From positions 208,501 to 272,500 of the forward strand of contig JAKOON010000009.1 of the NCBI GenBank assembly GCA_022577435.1: a stretch of 64,000 nucleotides of DNA, in the 5' to 3' direction. The notes under the pieces were generated by a model. That model was not told the DNA's origin and made no database searches. It saw nothing but the letters and a program-made list of their open reading frames with translations. The DNA comes from Embiotoca jacksoni (lineage: Eukaryota > Chordata > Actinopteri > Embiotocidae). A program made the position numbers and the translations under genes. Below, piece by piece: positions 34,207 through 45,134 of the stretch (position 1 is the first letter of the stretch; every line of letters starts with the position of its first letter).

Positions 34207-36240
34207 AAAAACATGGCTTGTTTATTGCATGCCATAGTTAAGTTTCAATTAAGTATAGATTTTGTTGGATTTTTATGGCCCCTTTGGACTCCTTCCTTGT
34301 TTTGTGTTGGCAGGTCAGCAGCGCTTCATGAGGCAGAGATTCATCAGGACTGAGAGAAATGAGAAATATGGAGAGTTCTGTCCTCATGTGACTCATCGTT
34401 CAGCGATTTGTCGAAATTGTCTTTGATTTTAAACCTGCATGAAATGAATCATGCATCAGTCACGTACTCCGTCCTAAATTTAAGTATTGGATTTGGTATA
34501 AGGAGAGAGAATAGGGATGGATTTCTGCTTGATTTAAAACGGGTAAATTTTTCCTTTTTCAGAATTAACCTCCTGAAATATTGTGGTTAAACCAGGGGTT
34601 ATTTATTATTTTCTACCTATTGAAGAAAGACTTGAGGAATCTAAGCTACAGTGTAGGTTTTTGAGTGCTCTTATGGTACAAATGTGCAAATGAAGGCAGT
34701 GGAGCAGAGCAAAATCCTCAGAACATTACTGTAGATATTGGTCTGCAGACCTTTCTGTGGCACATCTGTAGTAAGTGAAGTAAAACCTTAACCTTACACA
34801 ACTGTACAGTATCTGGGGCACCTGTGATTTAAGTGAATTTCATTATCCTGTGTGAGCGTGTTTAATGAAACTCAGAGGTTGGAGGGTAATTCATTAATGC
34901 CGCGCCAGGCAAGGTTTTTATGTAAAGAAGCATTCTGCTTATCAGTCTAAATCCCAAATTGGGGCCACGACAGAAAAGAGCATCCCATTTTCACTAATTG
35001 GGGTGCCGCGGATTCAAACAGCAGAAGCATAAGGAGAGACAGCACGACAGTGTTAAAAAGGGAGCCAGTGAAATGGAAAGACAGGGTTTGAAACGGGGAG
35101 TACGGGTGTGAGTTCATTAGATGAGACGGAGCGGGAGGAAATGATTTGGCAGATTGGTAGCGAGGTGGATGTGCTCTGTGAAGCCGATGAAGGCAAACGA
35201 TTCTGTCGCGCCGTTAATGTTTCGGAGCAATCACCGCTCACCCCGCACGACTACGAAGAGTTGAACAGATTATTATAGGAATTAGCTACACAGCACTGTA
35301 CGGAGCTTGTGTTCGTTCGGCAGTGAAAGGCCACCTCGGCAGGAAAACGTTCAGGGGAGAGGGAGCGATACGTAGCAGCAACCATCGTTCTTTTCAAAAA
35401 AGAAAAACTGTGGAGAATAATGGAGCTCTGCTGTGACCAATTAGTACTTTTATCATAACACAACCTGCTGAACAGGCGACCTGGAGCTACTACTGCTGCA
35501 ACAATACTGTACACTGTGGAGTGAAAAAACGAAATATAGTGACTAGTGATCCTTATTTTTTTTTATTTTTTTTATCTGAAAGCAAAAAGCTGGTCTGATT
35601 TGAGTCTGTTTTTCGCACTCTGAGTTGTGGAAACTTAAACCCGCTTTGCGGTTTGATTGTCGCTTTTGATTTGGCAACAGATGTCTTGGAAAGTGTTGGT
35701 GCGTTTCTCTCGAGGTCGGCGATGACACTGCTGAGTTACGGAGTTGGAGGAAGTAAAGTGGGTTTGTACATGTAAGGAAATCTGAGAAGCGTTTTTGAAA
35801 GTGATCTCAAAGTTTTTCTGGGAGTGGGTTATTCAAACTACGTGGCAGACCGTGGCACTAATCGGCTGGCTTAGGCACAGTGGCAGAGTCTGCCAGTCGA
35901 GCCGTACTAAACCAATTCAGACCCTTTAATTGTCTGGGTTTTATTGCAGGGCCAACCAGAGCTTAATCATTAACACTGAGGACCTCTCGTGTCCAGTGGA
36001 CCACTGTGGTTGTAGCTGGCATCACATAAACAGGAACACAATATGTAGATGCTGCTGTTGCTACGCAACTGTTGGAAATTCGTTTGAAGTGCAGCTCGGC
36101 TTCAACTTCTTCCACTCAGACCGCGCTTGGCTGTGAGGGCCATCTTCATCCTGTCCCACCAAAAAATAATGAGGAAAATTAAGGCAGCATCATAAAGAGA
36201 GGACCCTAAACGCACAGCCCTCACTCATTATCACTCTTGT
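34207..36240. other. unique sequence; candidate conserved element near 34820-35250
   Basis: No gene is recognised. Around 34820-35250 composition is even and words such as ggtaattcattaatgc, cactaattgggg and ttcattagatgag occur. Conservation is untested. Confidence 0.3.
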
Positions 36241-36665
36241 CCTCTGTAACAACATTCCTGTGGTTATTTTGTGAATCCTGTTGCCAGAGAAAATGGCAGG
36301 TCAGTGGGGTGATGGTTTAAAAAAACACACATTGTGCTTGAAACACTTTGATGTGGCCCAGGCTCCAGCTAATTCCCCCCTGAGCCTGCCGTAGGCTCTG
36401 AGCCATTGTATTGTGCAGTCTGTGCTGTATTCCACCCGACTATGAAAGACCCCATTTCACAGGCGTTTTGCTCGTCAATCTGTCCTGGCCAGAGGCTGCT
36501 GCAATGCTATGTTAGTGACCTTGGGGACCATTTGCATCGGCGTGGATTAAAGGCTGCCTCCAGCGGCCTCCTCACTCCATTAATATTTCAAAGCTCCGGT
36601 CAGAAATGTCCATTTGTAAAAGTGATGTCTGATTATCTCCACCTCTCCTGATTCCAGTTAACTGA
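36241..36665. other. balanced unique block, candidate conserved element
   Basis: About 400 bp of simple-repeat-free sequence with even base composition, including aggctccagctaattcccc, gaccatttgcatcgg (octamer-like ATTTGCAT) and ctccattaatatttc. No splice-bounded exon is visible. This is the stretch I would test first for cross-species conservation. Confidence 0.3.
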
Positions 36666-36777
36666 GTTCATGCAACAACACGCGTTATACAGCCACGAAT
36701 GTTTTGCATGCAAGGCCTGTCTGAAAGTGTTCAAATGGTTTGTGAGGTGGCTGGAGGGCTTAAAGAAAGCTCTAAAC

Positions 36778-36850
36778 CAGTGGCTCCCAAACACTCTTCT
36801 ACCCTCAGGGCCTCAGAAACTCAGATCACAAATGATCAAATCTGCATGTC
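36778..36850 (+). mobile_element. possible hAT-type terminal fragment
   Basis: The word ccagtggctcccaaac resembles the CAGTGGTTCCCAAAC terminus of many vertebrate hAT elements. A similar ccagtggttcccagc occurs at 57747-57761. Neither has an identifiable partner end or target duplication, so these may be end fragments or coincidence. Confidence 0.3.
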
Positions 36851-38811
36851 TGGCTCGCGGATTATTTTGTGTTTTTTGTTTCAGGTTTCACGGCTTATTT
36901 ATTATTAAATTTAGAAAAAAGTCGATGTTGATTTTGCCTAGTTAGTCAAGTATAAATGTAATCTTTACACCAGAAACTTCTCTTTCCCAGTGGAGCTGAA
37001 GTTATTAATGAGGCAAAAAAAATGCTAAATACTTGCTGATTCCATCTTGTAAATATAAGGTGAGTTGTGTTAGCCGGGTGTTACCACATCCCAAATCCAC
37101 CGTGGTACTACATGGCTCTGGCCACGCTTCATTGGCGGTTGTTTCCAGTTGTTGCATCCTAACGAGCGGCGACTTCGGTTTAATTAAACTGTTGGAGCAC
37201 TCTTCGACCCATCGGCCCCAAACGTTAATGTGAAATGTTAATAATCACAATAATATATTTTTGGAAATCCAAGCGATTGTACTGGTCCTCTGTTAACACT
37301 TTGAACCCTAAAGACTGTTTTTGGGCTAATTTCACTCCCTTCACGTTTAAGATCATAACTTAGCCATTTCAGTGGCTAACCATTCATGCTAACCATTCAT
37401 GCTATATATATATATATATATATTTTTTTTTTTTGTCATCATTTGATTTGGGTAAGTTTTGCCGTTTCTTTTGATTTGCCGTACGCTGGAAAGCGATCGG
37501 GAATTTGGGAATTATTCAATTACGAGTAGCGGAGGTGGAGTTGACAGCGCTTTATGCCGAGTGTAACGACGATGAAATTTGATGCAACTTTACAGTAGAT
37601 TTTTTTTCTGCAAAGCTTCGTGACACAGACTGGCACTGACAGTGCTGGAAAGCTCAAGTCTTGCAGTTTTGTAGGATGTGTGCTGCATGATTATTCGCTG
37701 CGTAGTTCAATTGAAAAGAAGAAGTGGGAAGTTGGATGCAATTTGCGTTCTCAGGGTTAACTCAGGAATCAGGCTCAGTGTTTCTTTTCTCAAAGATCTT
37801 ACAGCCAGCACGTTTCGTAACGACAGCACACACACAGGGCTCAGTTAGCAGGTTAGCTCAGGTTATTATCCTCTTTAAGTCACACTCCTGAACAAGGCAG
37901 GCTCAGGCTTACTTATCGCTGAACTTTTCCTGCGTGCATCATTTCCTCTACTGACTAATAATCCTCCTTTGAGCAGTTCAAAGGAAATGGTCAGGATATT
38001 TATTCTTGAATCAGTGAGACACAACGGCTCTCATTCTTCAGTAACATTTGTACTTTAGCCATTTACCTCGAACCGTTCTTACCAGCTCATGATGAATCCA
38101 CAGAGCGGGTAGTTAGCTCCCTAACAGGGGTGGCTCAGGAGACTTGCATTGATTCTGGGATTCAGCCTCAAGAGAAGAAGAGGGCCAGCTTTAAGCATGT
38201 GTTAGTGCTGCTCTGGCTTGGTTTAATTTTTCAGCCTCTGGTCAAATAATTGATCAATGACTCGCTCATAGACCAATAATCCTTATTAAAATCTACCTCA
38301 GATTCTCTCAGACAAGAGCCATTCATTTATGTTTTACCGTCTCTGCTTTAAAATAAGTACGTTTGCTGAAGTTGTTGGTTTTTGTTTTCCCTTATTGGGG
38401 TTGTCTCTTTCTCCTTCTCAAGTTTAGTATGTATCTAGACTCACATCTCGCGATCCCATTCAAAAAGACTTGTAAATTTGTAATGCTCAATTATGCTGCT
38501 CTTCAAGGCCGATATGAATAAAACTGAGCTGCGATGATATTTAGCTTTCATAGCCTTTTAGAATAAAAGTGACAAAAATCCTAAATTTTTATTTCAAGTA
38601 CTGGAAATTAGCTTCTTTAACAATGGGGAAAAACAAGCTGTGATACGCTGAAAGGAGGATGATTTTCTCACTAAAAACGTCTGTTCCTGGGCCTTTGTCA
38701 TCTTTCTGAATGAAATATTTTCAGTTCTGACGTGTCCTTGTAAATACTTTAAACACCACAGGAGTTTAGTTACAGTTTTATCTTCAACCTGAAGGAGTTG
38801 TGACTGTTGCT
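36851..38811. other. unique sequence with small tandem features
   Basis: Contains a 13-bp direct repeat (ctaaccattcatg, starting near 37377 and 37390) leading straight into a TA run at 37402-37422. No gene recognised. Confidence 0.55.
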
Positions 38812-39268
38812 GTTTTCCAAATGACGTACTTCCCTTTAATACACTAACAAATTTTGCATGTTCTCCCTGTGCTTGCGTGGGTTCTCTCCGGGTTCTCCGG
38901 CTTCCTCCCATCATCCAAAAAACATGCACCTCAGGTCAGGTTACCTGGCGCCGCGCTAGTGGCAGCCTGCTGCAGCAGCTCCCCCCTGAGAGCCCCCCTG
39001 CTGTAGTGAAGAAATTTCCCCTCGGGGATTAATAAAGTGAATAAAATCCAAATCAAATCAAATAATGCTCTTAAATATTAGGACTCTTACTTGTGTAATT
39101 TTGAGTTGTAGTTGTTCACACTTCTTTTTTTGGACCGTTTCGAGGGCATCATCCTGGTACTTGTAGTGTGCTCCATGTTTCTGTACTTGATAGTGTGAAC
39201 GCATTCATGCACTCAAAATAGTGACTGTTAGTACACAAGTACGCCTTCAGGAACACGTCATATGTGTG
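38812..39268 (+). mobile_element. dispersed repeat family C, copy 1, interrupted
   Basis: Outside the insertion at 38853-39058, this copy matches 44050-44541 in order: gatgac.tacttccctttag/a, tacactaacaaat, aggactcttacttgt, cgtttcgag.gcatcatcc, tggtacttgtagtg, catgtttctgtact and agtgtgaacg. It lacks about 190 bp present in copy 2. It is non-coding and probably a non-autonomous DNA transposon. Confidence 0.75.
38853..39058 (+). mobile_element. LINE/SINE 3'-end insertion inside family C copy 1
   Basis: It begins with tttgcatgttctccctgtgc, contains ctccgggttctccggcttcc and ggcagcctgctgcagcagc, and ends in ttcccctcggggattaataaagt plus a short AT-rich tail of CAAAT repeats. The flanking caaat (38848-38852 and 39059-39063) could be a target duplication, but the tail itself repeats CAAAT, so this is ambiguous. 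Comparison with the uninterrupted family C copy 2 fixes the insertion point within a few bases. No reverse transcriptase segment remains. Confidence 0.7.
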
Positions 39269-39735
39269 TTAGAAGTAGCATTAGCTGCTAATTTTCAGTA
39301 TGTGAACTAAAGCAAACTAAATGCTGGATTCAAACTACCAACACCTATCCATTCTGCTGCCACCAGTTTTCAGGCCGTACACTGCTTCTTTCAAACTGAC
39401 CATATATTGATTCTTGTCACTAGTCATCCTCCTCTTTCTTAACTGAACCCGTCCATTTCTCTGCTTCCACTTCTTTAGTTATAGTGTTTTAAGAGTGTCG
39501 GTTTGCCGACATCCTCCTTCTTCTTTTGTTGTATTGAAACTATTGGTTTTGAATTTCATTTGGTCCTGAAATAGCATATGTGTCTGGCTGTTGACTGCAG
39601 GACAATGAGCCAGTGTCAGTCTGTTCAGCTGAAAGAGCTCCGATGTGAACAAATATGGGCTAATGTGTCGTATCACCATACACCGCCTTCCGCTGACAGA
39701 GCCGCCAATGATGCTGACACTCGTTGACGCTTCGG

Positions 39736-39738
<3 letters not shown>
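39269..39738. other. unique sequence, no gene seen
   Basis: Non-repetitive. Nothing recognised. Confidence 0.5.

Positions 39739-39808
<70 letters not shown>
39739..39808. repeat. (AC)n microsatellite, 70 bp
   Basis: An uninterrupted AC array of 35 units. Open frames on both strands across it are Thr/His or Cys/Val artefacts. Confidence 0.98.
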
Positions 39809-39811
<3 letters not shown>

Positions 39812-42800
39812 TGACAAACACATCATCCAGCCAAATGGAGGGCTAAATCCATTCTTTATGTCAGCTTCAAGGGTTCTGAGAGGTTGAGCTGAACTAAAGT
39901 CAGTAAGGAACATGGCTGAATGTTTAAACTGCCTTCATTGTACTGTGTGCCATATGGTGTAGCTGGGGTCCATACATTTTTAATCTTGGTGGCCCCAGGG
40001 TCAGTCAGACCCTTCACAATGGGTAGTTTATTTGATTTATTCATTTGTAGGGAAAAGTAATCCCAGCTAGAATATAAAGATTAACATTCACAAAGTGAAA
40101 TTCCAGACCATCGTCCTCTGAAACATTTCTCTGTGCTGTGCAAGCATCTTAATGCGACACGTATTTAAATTTTTTGCAACCTTGAGTGACTGAAGTCATC
40201 ATGACTGGAGTAAAAAGAGGAAATGATGATGATATAAAACATCATTCAGCATAAGTATGTACGTTAACTAACGTCACGCAAATTACATATTCTTTCATCT
40301 TGACATTAGGACATTTTGTTTTAGCAGTATCAAAGTTTTGGCAATTTTTTTTATTTAATTTGCAGAGTTTTAAATTTGTGGGAATTAGCTACAATTGCAA
40401 GTCAAGGATAAAAAGTTGGATTTTTTTATTTTTTATTACTATTTAATAAAACAGTCAGTTCCTATAATGATAGACATACTGCACATCACAGAAATATTAA
40501 ATCTACTCGAAGCATAAGGGCTTAAAATGCTTTTTAAACAACATTAATTAAACATAGGTCTGCTATATGCACAAAACAAAGTGCAGTCTGTGAAAGTGTG
40601 TGTTAAACTATTTAACATTTTCCTCGTTCCCCTGTTTAAACCACATTTCTCATAAGCCCTGTCAATTCTGTTTTTTTCTGATTGTTCTAGTTTTTCAGTC
40701 AACCAGCATGTAGATTTGATGATGAGACAAGAGGTTGAAGATCTTTGCTGACTGTCAATGAGGATATTTTTGAGGATAAGGCAACTCTTGTTTGGATGAG
40801 CTTACTATTCAAATTCAAGTAAACATTGCTTGAAATTGCATCAATAACTGTGATCGCAAGGTCGTGATTTCCCCCCTGGAGGGACTGAGTACTACTTGTG
40901 GAGGAGTAATGATTACCTCTATAAAGTCCTTCACATTATGCACATTATGATGATATTTCTATCAGTACCAGTGACCAGCAACAAACAGAATCTACAATTA
41001 ATATTTCGGTGCTCGGCCTTCAGAACAAACCGGTGCACCATTTGATGGGAATGCACTGCAGCCACAAACCACCGTATTTATTTCAGAGTGAGGATGTGAG
41101 TCTGTTCATGGCTTCAGTGGATTATCTTTTCCTTTGTTACAGGTTAGAGTGTTGCCAATTCTTTATCCCCTTAAGTGTCTAACTGGCTGCTGAATGTCTG
41201 AGGCACGTTCAGACACATTCTCTCATTTGTGGGAAATGTAGGCATTTACTCAGTGAAGTAAAAGTCTCCTGAGACTATCATTACAGAAAACCTCCAGGAA
41301 TGCACCAAACATTACAGACCAGTGATATGTGACGAATCTTGGAGAGGAAATTTAGTTTAGTTTATTGTGTCTTTCAAATTTCATTTGCATTTTTTAATGA
41401 TGGCTTTTCGAACAGAGCGTTGAAATAAAGTCACAGAGCTATACAAATAACACGTTCAGTGAAGTAAACAGAAAAAGTTGTTTGTGTCGTACAAAAACTG
41501 ATAAAAACCTGCTTTTACCAGTTAATTTGTGCTCCGACTAAAAAAAACAACAACATGGTTTTAACTTCAAGGTTTTCCTTATCGCAAAGGAAAAAATGGA
41601 GATGGACTGAAAACTGTTTGGTTTAGGGGTGTTTGAATGTTGTTTTAGAGTGAACTGAATATTCAAGGTCATTTGTTTCAATGATAAGAGAAGAATATAA
41701 AGGGTGCCTCAAATAAAACTCTTTCAGCTACCAAGACTTTTTTCTTTAAAGCTGTTTTAGATAAACTCCTTTATCAAGTAAAAGCATCATCTGCATTACT
41801 TTGAGCTCATGTCATGTTAATGTTAAACCTGATGTACTTCTACTTTTCCATTTTAAGAGTTTTATTTTAAAATTACTTATTTTTCTACCTCTAAAACACT
41901 GGATCACCTCTGCTTAAAAGAAAAACATAGAAACCCAAGCTGTTTTTCTTTTTTTTCTTTCTTAAAAAGCACTGACTCTTCAATTTCAGGTCCGTATAAA
42001 TTCAGGTGAAACACATTGAAATTATATTTCAATTTGAATATTTTGCTCCATTTCATTGTTTTCCAAATGGGCAGCTTTATACCCTTCATTTATTCAGTCA
42101 TTTTGAAGAGGACAAAGTCAAATAGAAAACCATTTTACCGTTCATCATTTCCATCCTGAATTTCTCTGGTATTGATTTGCTTTCAGCTGGTGACTCCACC
42201 AGACTTGACGCAGTGCATTACAACTCAGCGCTCGTCTTGAGACCTGACCCCGTTGGCTGAATATTACTGAGACCTAAACCTTGTGACATTTTAAGTGTAA
42301 GTCTTTATAGATGTTGAGTGAAGTAAAGTTGCCATAAAAATGAGGTTACAGCAAAACCACAGCTGTGATTTAAATGGGCCACAGGCCCCCTAGGTGTATC
42401 TTTTTTTCTTTATTCACCATCCACAGAGGCGGTACATCTGAAGGTTGCAGAATTTAAAATAACATCATGTGGTGGTTAATTACCTGCCAAAGGAGCTGGT
42501 GAAGTGGCTACAGTCTTGTTATCTGCAGCGCTTGACTGGAGGTGCTAGTTTAACTTTCTTTACATTATTTTTGATTTGATTTGATTTTTTTGCTTACTTT
42601 CTTTTTGGTACTTTCTGTTCCCGTCAGCATGACAGGAGAAAAAAAAAAAACCTGGTCTGGAACAACGTGAGTGGGATTCACTTGAAACTCGCACCATGTA
42701 CAGTTTTTATTTTAAGGTAGACGCCAAATTCAATACACCAACCTTTTTTTCCACGAGTCATCAGTTTGGCTTGTTTTGGCAGCAGAAAGTAAAACTGTTT

Positions 42801-43734
42801 AAATTTTGGTCACATAATGGATGAAGCCATCTGTGGAGCTACAGATATATTTTTAAGGGCAGATATTGAAACCAAACATGGTAGAAGAAATGTTTCCACG
42901 TTAGTAATGCTTGCTCTTCCTGTCAAGTGAATTCTTTATGCTAGTGTACTTCTGAATCTCCTCTCTTGGGGCCAGATGTCAGAAGTAATTTCTCTCTGCA
43001 AAAACCTGGTTGACAAAGGGTCGAGGTGGATGCTTGAGCATCCACAACCTGACACTTACAAGCCCATTGTTTGTGTCACATCTCTCACCAACAGTCAGCG
43101 TTCATTTCTTCTGAACAAACTCTGGCCATGATCTCTCCCTGACCTAATGTGCACGCATTAACGATAGGAGTGACAAATTAGAAAATGTCATCGCTTCATC
43201 TTGCAACAGTCATGCGGGTTGTTTTGGAAACCACAGATAGCACATTTTGTTGTTCAAGGACTTGTATGTATTTCTAAATCCCCAAACTAAGTGGAGAAAG
43301 CAATGACAAGTGAAATTTGAGCAGCAACGGCTGCATGCAGGTCAATATTAAAGTCTTCTTTTCAATTCCAAGGAGCGAAACTTCGTAACGGGTGAAACAT
43401 TTTACATTTATAGTCCAAGATTTCCAAAAGTCTCTGTCCATCCATGTGTTCCAGCTGCTTTAACATGCTGGACCAGTTCAATAATTTCGACACACCAGCT
43501 GGGAATGTCTTTGTTTTGAATGCGATGAAGCACCAGCAGCTGCGGTGAAAATGCATCAGCACATGTGCGCTGTCGGCTGCGTGATGTGACACCCTGCAGT
43601 CGACAGCAGAGCAAAGTGTTTAGTGAGTGAGGAAGCTCCGACAGATCTCAGGCGGTGGAGGAATAACACACTGTGACTTTTCCATTAGGCCTGGTGACTA
43701 TACCGCACCTCATTAGACACAGTGTACGTGCTCT
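39809..43734. other. long unique region, no gene seen
   Basis: Nearly 4 kb of AT-rich DNA with almost no simple repeats and no recognised transposon. Two overlapping minus-strand open frames at 43362-43614 (68 and 76 codons) have mixed composition but no domain I can identify and no convincing splice context. Confidence 0.5.
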
Positions 43735-43762
43735 GAGTGTGTGTGTGTGTGTGTGTGTGTGT
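43735..43762. repeat. (GT)n microsatellite
   Basis: Fourteen GT units. A second, similar array lies at 44005-44029. Confidence 0.95.
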
Positions 43763-44004
43763 CCTTTCATTCTTACTTGTGTTATCGGGATATGATTCGG
43801 TTTCTACAATCAATGTGGCGATGGCCTTTCTTTTGGAGACAGAAAGCATTTCCTTATCACTTAAATCATTACATTTCAGGATAAAGCTTTGTTTTAAGGT
43901 AACAGTAAGTCAAGGTTGAGGTCAGACAAGTAGCGATAAAAGTGAGGGTACGTCTCCAGGGAATGAACGCGAGTCCTCTGAAGTGATGGAAACACAACTG
44001 GACA

Positions 44005-44029
44005 TGTGTGTGTGTGTGTGTGTGTGTGT
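44005..44029. repeat. (TG)n microsatellite
   Basis: About twelve TG units just upstream of family C copy 2. Confidence 0.95.
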
Positions 44030-44049
44030 TGCTGCTTCTCTCCTGGTTA

Positions 44050-44541
44050 TGTTCCAGATGACATACTTCCCTTTAGTACACTAACAAATAGTGCTCTTCC
44101 ATGTCAGGACTCTTACTTGTATAGTGCAGGAGGTTTGTCAGAGTAGTGTTGTTTCAAATTGCACACTGACCAGAAATAACCTCAGCATGTGAAGGCATCA
44201 CCCGCCAAAATATCTGCAGCTTTAATTATCCAGCAGCAGCAGTGAAAAATAAACACTTCTGTTTGGCGTTCAGTAACAGCTGCAGCTTCCTCAGATGCCT
44301 TAATTTTTTTCATCCTTTATGTCGGTGGCCCCGCCCCCTTCCTCTATGTAGACAAGATGGCGACCGTTTAGGGTGGAAAGTGTTCCAGAGTTTCAACGCT
44401 TCTTTTTGGGGGCGTTTCGAGTGCATCATCCTGGTACTTGTAGTGCACTGCATGTTTCTGTACTCGACAGTGTGAACGTATTTATGCATTTAAAATAGTG
44501 AATGTTAGTTCATAAGGACGCCCCTTGAAACACAACATGTG
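44050..44541 (+). mobile_element. dispersed repeat family C, copy 2 (uninterrupted)
   Basis: It matches 38812-39268 at both ends and carries a middle segment that copy 1 lacks (ccagaaataacctcagc through gtagacaagatggcgacc and gtgttccagagtttcaacg). The middle includes a GC-rich ggtggccccgcccccttcc. The arrangement fits a common percomorph repeat I recognise but cannot name. No coding capacity. Confidence 0.75.
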
Positions 44542-44889
44542 CTTCATATCATTGTAAATTTAAGGTTTTGTGGTTTGGACTTTTGGTTGGATGGAATATG
44601 TGATTTAAAGACAACGCCTTGAGTTCGGCTGATTGTATGGTATTTTTTTCAATGTCTATTTGCATGCATATATGTTTACGAACTTTCCAATGGCTCTTTG
44701 TACACGTATGTGCCCACGCATGGGGAAAACAAAAGTGTGTAATCCCGTGCGATTGTGAAATGCTGCAAACTATGGTAATGTGCCACCGCAGTGACAGCAG
44801 AGCACACAGGAATGACTGTTGACAAGTAGCTAATTAGCAATCAGAGCAAGACGCCTGGGCTGGAAAAGAGATCTTTGTTTCACAGTTGC
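44542..44889. other. unique sequence, no gene seen
   Basis: Non-repetitive. Nothing recognised. Confidence 0.5.
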
Positions 44890-44900
44890 ATGCACACATG

Positions 44901-44968
<68 letters not shown>

Positions 44969-44980
44969 CACACACACACT
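44890..44980. repeat. (CA)n microsatellite with CT interruptions
   Basis: A CA array with ctcacactca interruptions near its right end. Confidence 0.96.
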
Positions 44981-45091
44981 GTCTGTTTTCCCATGTTGCA
45001 AAGCCCTTCCTGAGTTCTTTGGGGACCTGCTGTCACTGATGTGAAATCTGTATTTAGAGTGTCACACTGAGCTGTGGCGAAAGGTTAGGGA

Positions 45092-45134
45092 ACACACACG
45101 CACACACGCACACACGCACACGCACGCACACACA
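45092..45134. repeat. (CA/CG)n interrupted array
   Basis: Alternating purine-pyrimidine ACACGC units, an array prone to form Z-DNA. Confidence 0.9.

Noticed and set aside
43362..43614. Two overlapping minus-strand frames of 68 and 76 codons as possible exons
   Set aside because: The composition is protein-like, but no family is recognised and no convincing splice acceptor/donor pair frames them.
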